A program made the translations under genes and the position numbers. Source: Branchiostoma floridae (Eukaryota; Chordata; Leptocardii; Amphioxiformes; Branchiostomatidae). Taken from it: a DNA stretch of 64,000 nucleotides. Under the pieces are notes generated by a model. It did not search any database. It was given only the letters and a program-made list of their open reading frames with translations, and had not been told where the DNA came from. Shown here one piece after another: positions 59,175 to 64,000 of this stretch (the stretch's first letter is position 1; each line of letters begins with the position of its first letter). The stretch spans positions 24,517,834 through 24,581,833 of the forward strand of contig NC_049985.1 in NCBI RefSeq assembly GCF_000003815.2, given 5' to 3'.

Positions 59175-60120
59175 TTTTGGGCCATGGTTCAACCTTGGCT
59201 GGTAAACAAACCCGGAAGTAACTTTTCTACGCCCGAATTTTCTGTGCTGCGCCTTACCATATGGAGAATACATGTTCTAGTCTCGAGTGAAAGGAACACT
59301 TGAAGACAACACAGCCGTCTAAATGTGAAAGTGGGAGCTAGGCTTCTACCGGGCAACCCGCTTTCTACCACTTCGTAAATTAAAGCGTTGCAGCCCGAGA
59401 AACAGTGAAAGGTCCCTACCATGACGTCATCGAAACTCTCGGTCAGTGGGGCTGGTGATTGGCAAAGGGAAAAGGTCATAGGTCAGCCGTTGGCGGGGAA
59501 ATCCACAGATACATCGGCGTTGGTCGGTTCGAGTCACCTGATCGCTGGTTGCTAAGCTGGTTGCTTTCGTACCGAGAAACGATGCTGTGTTTCCGAGAGA
59601 CCATGGGCTGGTACTGCTGAGGGGTTCGATGAAAGAGCTGGGCTGTCTACCTGGCATGTCTACCTGGCCTGGCTGCATTACCAATAATCTCTCCAACCCC
59701 CTTGTACAATTGGATGGAGTGAGAAAGTCGTGTAAACAGGCACAGCTATTCTATTGTGACAGTAGTACTGACTGTCAAAGGATTTGAACCCAGGACCTCT
59801 GTTTTCTAGGTCAATTTACCTTAAAGCATTTATCCAACACAACAAGGTAGGCCTAGGAGTCCCAGATGATTGGCCAGACAAGATTTTACCACTCAAGTAA
59901 TTACTAGCTTGCAAATTTCAGACCAGTCTAGTACATATGCTGGTGATGCCATATTGCCTATTAAATAACAAGAAAACCTTACCGTTATAAAATCATTTTA
60001 CAAAATGATGATAAAGGAGAATCTTCTACACTAGGTTTTATTGAGTCATTTTGTTACTTCGCAAATACTTTATTTTAGGAATAGTCCTGACTAACAGCTT
60101 TTATAGGAATTAGGTAGATT
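59175..60120. promoter_or_regulatory. 5' flank and probable promoter of PARP14-like gene 2
   Basis: This is the minus-strand upstream flank of the chosen start. It is less AT-rich than its surroundings up to about 59650, as expected for a promoter. An alternative in-frame ATG lies at 59273. I could not fix a transcription start or defend specific factor sites. A SINE-like stretch (aaaggatttgaacccaggac) lies at about 59776-59795. Confidence 0.35.
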
Positions 60121-60332
60121 TTAAGGAGGGTCTACATGCTCTTTTCCGTGAGGCGTAGACAGCCTATTTTTATTTCCCGTAACTCGTAGGGAAAACCGTC
60201 TTATCTACGTAATTTGTAGCGAGGCGACCAAATTTAGCGTAATTGCCTTCCTTGATTTAGTGTAATACGTAGGGGGTTCTTCTGAATTTACCGTAAATCG
60301 TTGTAGGGACCTCCCATGCAGACCCTTTTTAA
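60121..60332. mobile_element. TTAA-flanked small MITE, 212 bp
   Basis: TTAA occurs at 60121-60124 and 60329-60332; inverted ends are ggagggtctacatgct and catgcagacccttttt. A related inverted copy is at 11645-11859. Confidence 0.7.
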
Positions 60333-60461
60333 GCCTAAACAAAAGACGTAACATCACAACTCATACTTGGAACGCTATTCGTTGATGTAACGTTACTTCG
60401 GTAAGACAAATATAACGTTATATAGAAACACCAAGCAACATCAACATGCATTCTTGACAGT

Positions 60462-60693
60462 TTAACCCCCAAACCACCGTATGGGGTCAAAACTGACTCC
60501 AGGCGTATATTGATGTATGCAAATTTTTTATGGCATTTCTGGTCGAAAACAGACTTCCTTGCACGACTTTGTTGTTATATATGACCTATAACTTCTCATA
60601 CATTTTTACCGAGATTTATTCATTGTTGATTACGTTATCCTAAAAAAATGTATGCATGATCCAGTGGGGTCAAAACTGGCCCATGGGCATTAA
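60462..60693. mobile_element. truncated CCCTCAAACC-family MITE
   Basis: The left end ttaacccccaaaccaccgta tggggtcaaaactgactcc and the first part of the interior match 48579-48790. The copy stops at ggcccatgggcattaa. Confidence 0.75.
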
Positions 60694-61940
60694 ACATCGG
60701 CCGAAGCGAACAAGTATATTAACACTCATTTCTTTTCTATTTTTGACGTCGAGGTAAACTATGCAAACATAATGAAGTGTGACATATGTTGGAAAACATT
60801 TTAGGCTTTAAAGAACGTCCTATATGCAACCTTACAGTACGCTCTCAGATGCTACGCGTCAGGCATAATGCAACTGGAGTTTAATTATTCCGAAATAAAT
60901 GTCATACCGAATAGACAACATGTAACATCCTACATTGCTACAAATGCATTAGTTTAATGACTAGACTCCAAATAAAGATAAGTCATTTTTATACTTCTGA
61001 GTTCCCACAAATGTCGTAAGCTACTCTTTGGTGCCCTACATTTTCAAACAAGTCTATGCCTTAAAGGCATATCAAATTGTACATTATAATAATATCCACA
61101 CGTTATAAAGTCGCGTCATATCACTGAATCACAAAAAAAATCATATAACTGTTTATTCTTACCACTTTCGTACATGCTATTCCTTAGAATATTATGTCCA
61201 TTAAAAGACAAAATCTCTAATGGTTCAGGATAATTGCTGTTTGAGTAATGTTAGGTCAATGTCCGATGTGTCATGTCCCTCTACCCTGTCACCTGCACTT
61301 CTATACAGTCATGTACTTTAATGATCATTCTATCAGAGGAAAAACGTTGAAAGGGGTACAAGCTCCTTCATGTTCTATGACTCTATTAATTCATCATCTG
61401 CTCTTTTCACCATGGAATGCATATATCATCTAATTTGAAATGATCTATTATATGTATCCATGTTGAGTTGTGTCAAATTTGATGCCAAAGTTAAAATAAG
61501 TACAGGAGTTTGAGCTTCATAGCTCATTTGATATGTCTGCATATGACAATAAGATTATTTCATACTTTGGTCTGTGTGTGCAATTTTTTTGCAGACATTT
61601 TAAGAAGTGTATGAAGATCTATTCTGTATTGATATGACAAACCGACAAATCATGTTTAGTTCGCACACTTTGATAAAGATACCAGCAAATATATATGTAA
61701 TCATAACATTATTGCTTATGATCTGAAGCCAACAACATATATTCAAACACCTTAAAGCAACAACCTCGTGACTCTAAACATGCAATAAGATAGTTTAAAA
61801 GAACAATTACCATAATATGGGTTATCTTTTACAATTGTTTTAAGCATACTTTGATTGCCTTTCCTTTCCTTCTTCTGTTCTAAGCAGACTAATACAGAAA
61901 TGCCAATGTATACTTATCTAATCATATTATTTGTTTAACA
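60694..61940. other. intergenic, nothing recognised
   Basis: AT-rich, with only short frames and no domain. It lies between the PARP14-like 2 promoter side and the Deltex 3' side. Confidence 0.5.
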
Positions 61941-61943
61941 TTA

Positions 61944-62823
61944 GGGACCTGACGATATTTACCGGGGGGGAGGGCTGGTGCATAGGTGTGGGGGGGGGGG
62001 GGCAATGAAAAATTTTTTGAGCCGAGGGGGGGCCATTGAAAAAATTTTTGAGCCGAGGGAGGGGGGGGCATTGAAAAAAAATTGCCTGAGGGGCCTTGAT
62101 AAATACAAGCAAAATGTGCCCCTGAAATGCAGGAAATGAAGTTTCAGATGGTCAAGATTTCAATTTTTCATGCATAAAATCCAAATTTTTTTTGCCTCAC
62201 AGAATGTGGGAAATTTCGTTTTAGAGGGTCAAAAATATCAAAATTTCCCGGGTAGCATGCCCCTAACCCCCGAGACCGGTCGGGCCTTCGGCCCTCCGAT
62301 CCCTGGACGGCCTTTAACAGCTAGCGGTCTGGCGGAAACGCTCAGTTTCGCGATCTTGCGTATTAAACGTTACCAGAGACTTTTTTTCACGTAGATCGGA
62401 GAAGTGATATGAGACAAGGTAAGTCTTATAACCGTTGCAGCGTGAGTGTAACAACATCAAGTGCTACATGTTTGTATATATGTCATCAAAATGAAAACTC
62501 GGCTGTTGTAAAACTTTGGGAGATAACATATGCCCCAGCAGGACTCCAACGTGCGTAATTTGTTGACGCGCGGGTCTTGACACCCGGGCCGATCGTCGTC
62601 ACGTTCAAACAACGCTACCGCTATTGTTATTGCTATATTATTTAATGACAGACTGTGTGTAATGGAAAAGGCAGGAAAAATTTTGGGGGGGGCATTGAAA
62701 ATTTTTTTTGGGCGAGGGGGGGCCATTGAAAATTTTTTTTGGGCGGGGGGGGGGCATTGAAAATTTTTTTACCAGACCTATTTTGCACCAGCCCTCTCCC
62801 CCCAGTAAATAACGTCAGGTCCC
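61944..62823. mobile_element. Harbinger-type MITE, 880 bp
   Basis: Inverted ends of about 38 bases (gggacctgacgatatttacc and the inverse of taaataacgtcaggtccc, continuing agggctggtgca) are flanked by a TTA direct repeat (61941-61943 and 62824-62826). A three-base TTA/TAA duplication is typical of PIF/Harbinger elements. Inside each end lie repeats of ggggcattgaaaattttttt. No transposase is present. Confidence 0.82.
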
Positions 62824-63049
62824 TTACCATGGCTATTTTTTACATCGGTAGTCCAATCTTAAAACAAGTAATTATATATATAACACATTTACATCCCGCT
62901 TTAAGCATAGTTTAATAAGAAAGTAGTTATTATATCTATCAAAGACTTCAAATAGTTACTAAGCATTTACTCCTGGGATACAAAATTATTTGTATCACTT
63001 ATTATCTACAACACTGTTTCCTTTAGTGATTTTGAATACAATTACTTTG

Positions 63050-64000
<951 letters not shown>

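Overview
This is nuclear DNA from an animal, most likely a cephalochordate (amphioxus, Branchiostoma-like) draft assembly. The evidence is spliced genes with GT-AG introns, two N gaps, a very dense load of small inverted-repeat transposons and satellites, and a gene set of the expanded chordate innate-immunity type (PARP14-like, Deltex, TIR, TRIM, unusual receptor tyrosine kinase). The species call is inference; no mitochondrial or rRNA marker is present. | Layout, left to right. 1-3.74 kb: AT-rich non-coding DNA, then two adjacent satellites (about 156 bp and 111 bp units). 3.9-6.5 kb (minus): partial PARP14-like gene 1, with a 790-codon exon holding KH-like repeats and macrodomain 1, then the first exon of macrodomain 2. 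9.36-10.6 kb (minus): start of a TIR-domain gene. 10.87-18.16 kb: a young-looking 7.3 kb element with A1...B1A2...B2 split direct repeats, as in tyrosine-recombinase retrotransposons, filled with minisatellites and without a visible polymerase. 20.3-22.4 kb (plus): a two-exon chimera joining a TRIM (RING, two B-boxes, coiled coil) to the MLLE domain of cytoplasmic poly(A)-binding protein. 22.7-25.2 kb: two TTAA-flanked MITEs. 26.06-28.9 kb (minus): an intronless receptor tyrosine kinase (cadherin-like, EGF, Ig, EGFs, transmembrane segment, kinase) with a single one-base frameshift, followed by decayed copies of its 5' end. 32.1-59.2 kb (minus): PARP14-like gene 2, which I reconstructed as 25 visible exons whose phases all agree (RRM array, KH-like region, three macrodomains, WWE, PARP catalytic domain); assembly gaps cut macrodomains 2 and 3. 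59.2-63 kb: intergenic DNA with more MITEs. 63.05-64 kb (minus): the last three exons of a Deltex (DTX3/DTX3L-type) E3 ligase. | How it may work together. Macrodomain-PARPs write and read ADP-ribose, and the Deltex C-terminal domain binds ADP-ribose and couples it to ubiquitin. TIR domains of this kind can cleave NAD+, and TRIM proteins are ubiquitin ligases. PARP14 and DTX3L are also neighbours in vertebrates, so the right half looks like an old ADP-ribose/ubiquitin immune neighbourhood. The strongest new-looking items are the TRIM-MLLE chimera, the PARP-Deltex-TIR neighbourhood, the split-direct-repeat element and the hammerhead-like core near 39.58 kb.
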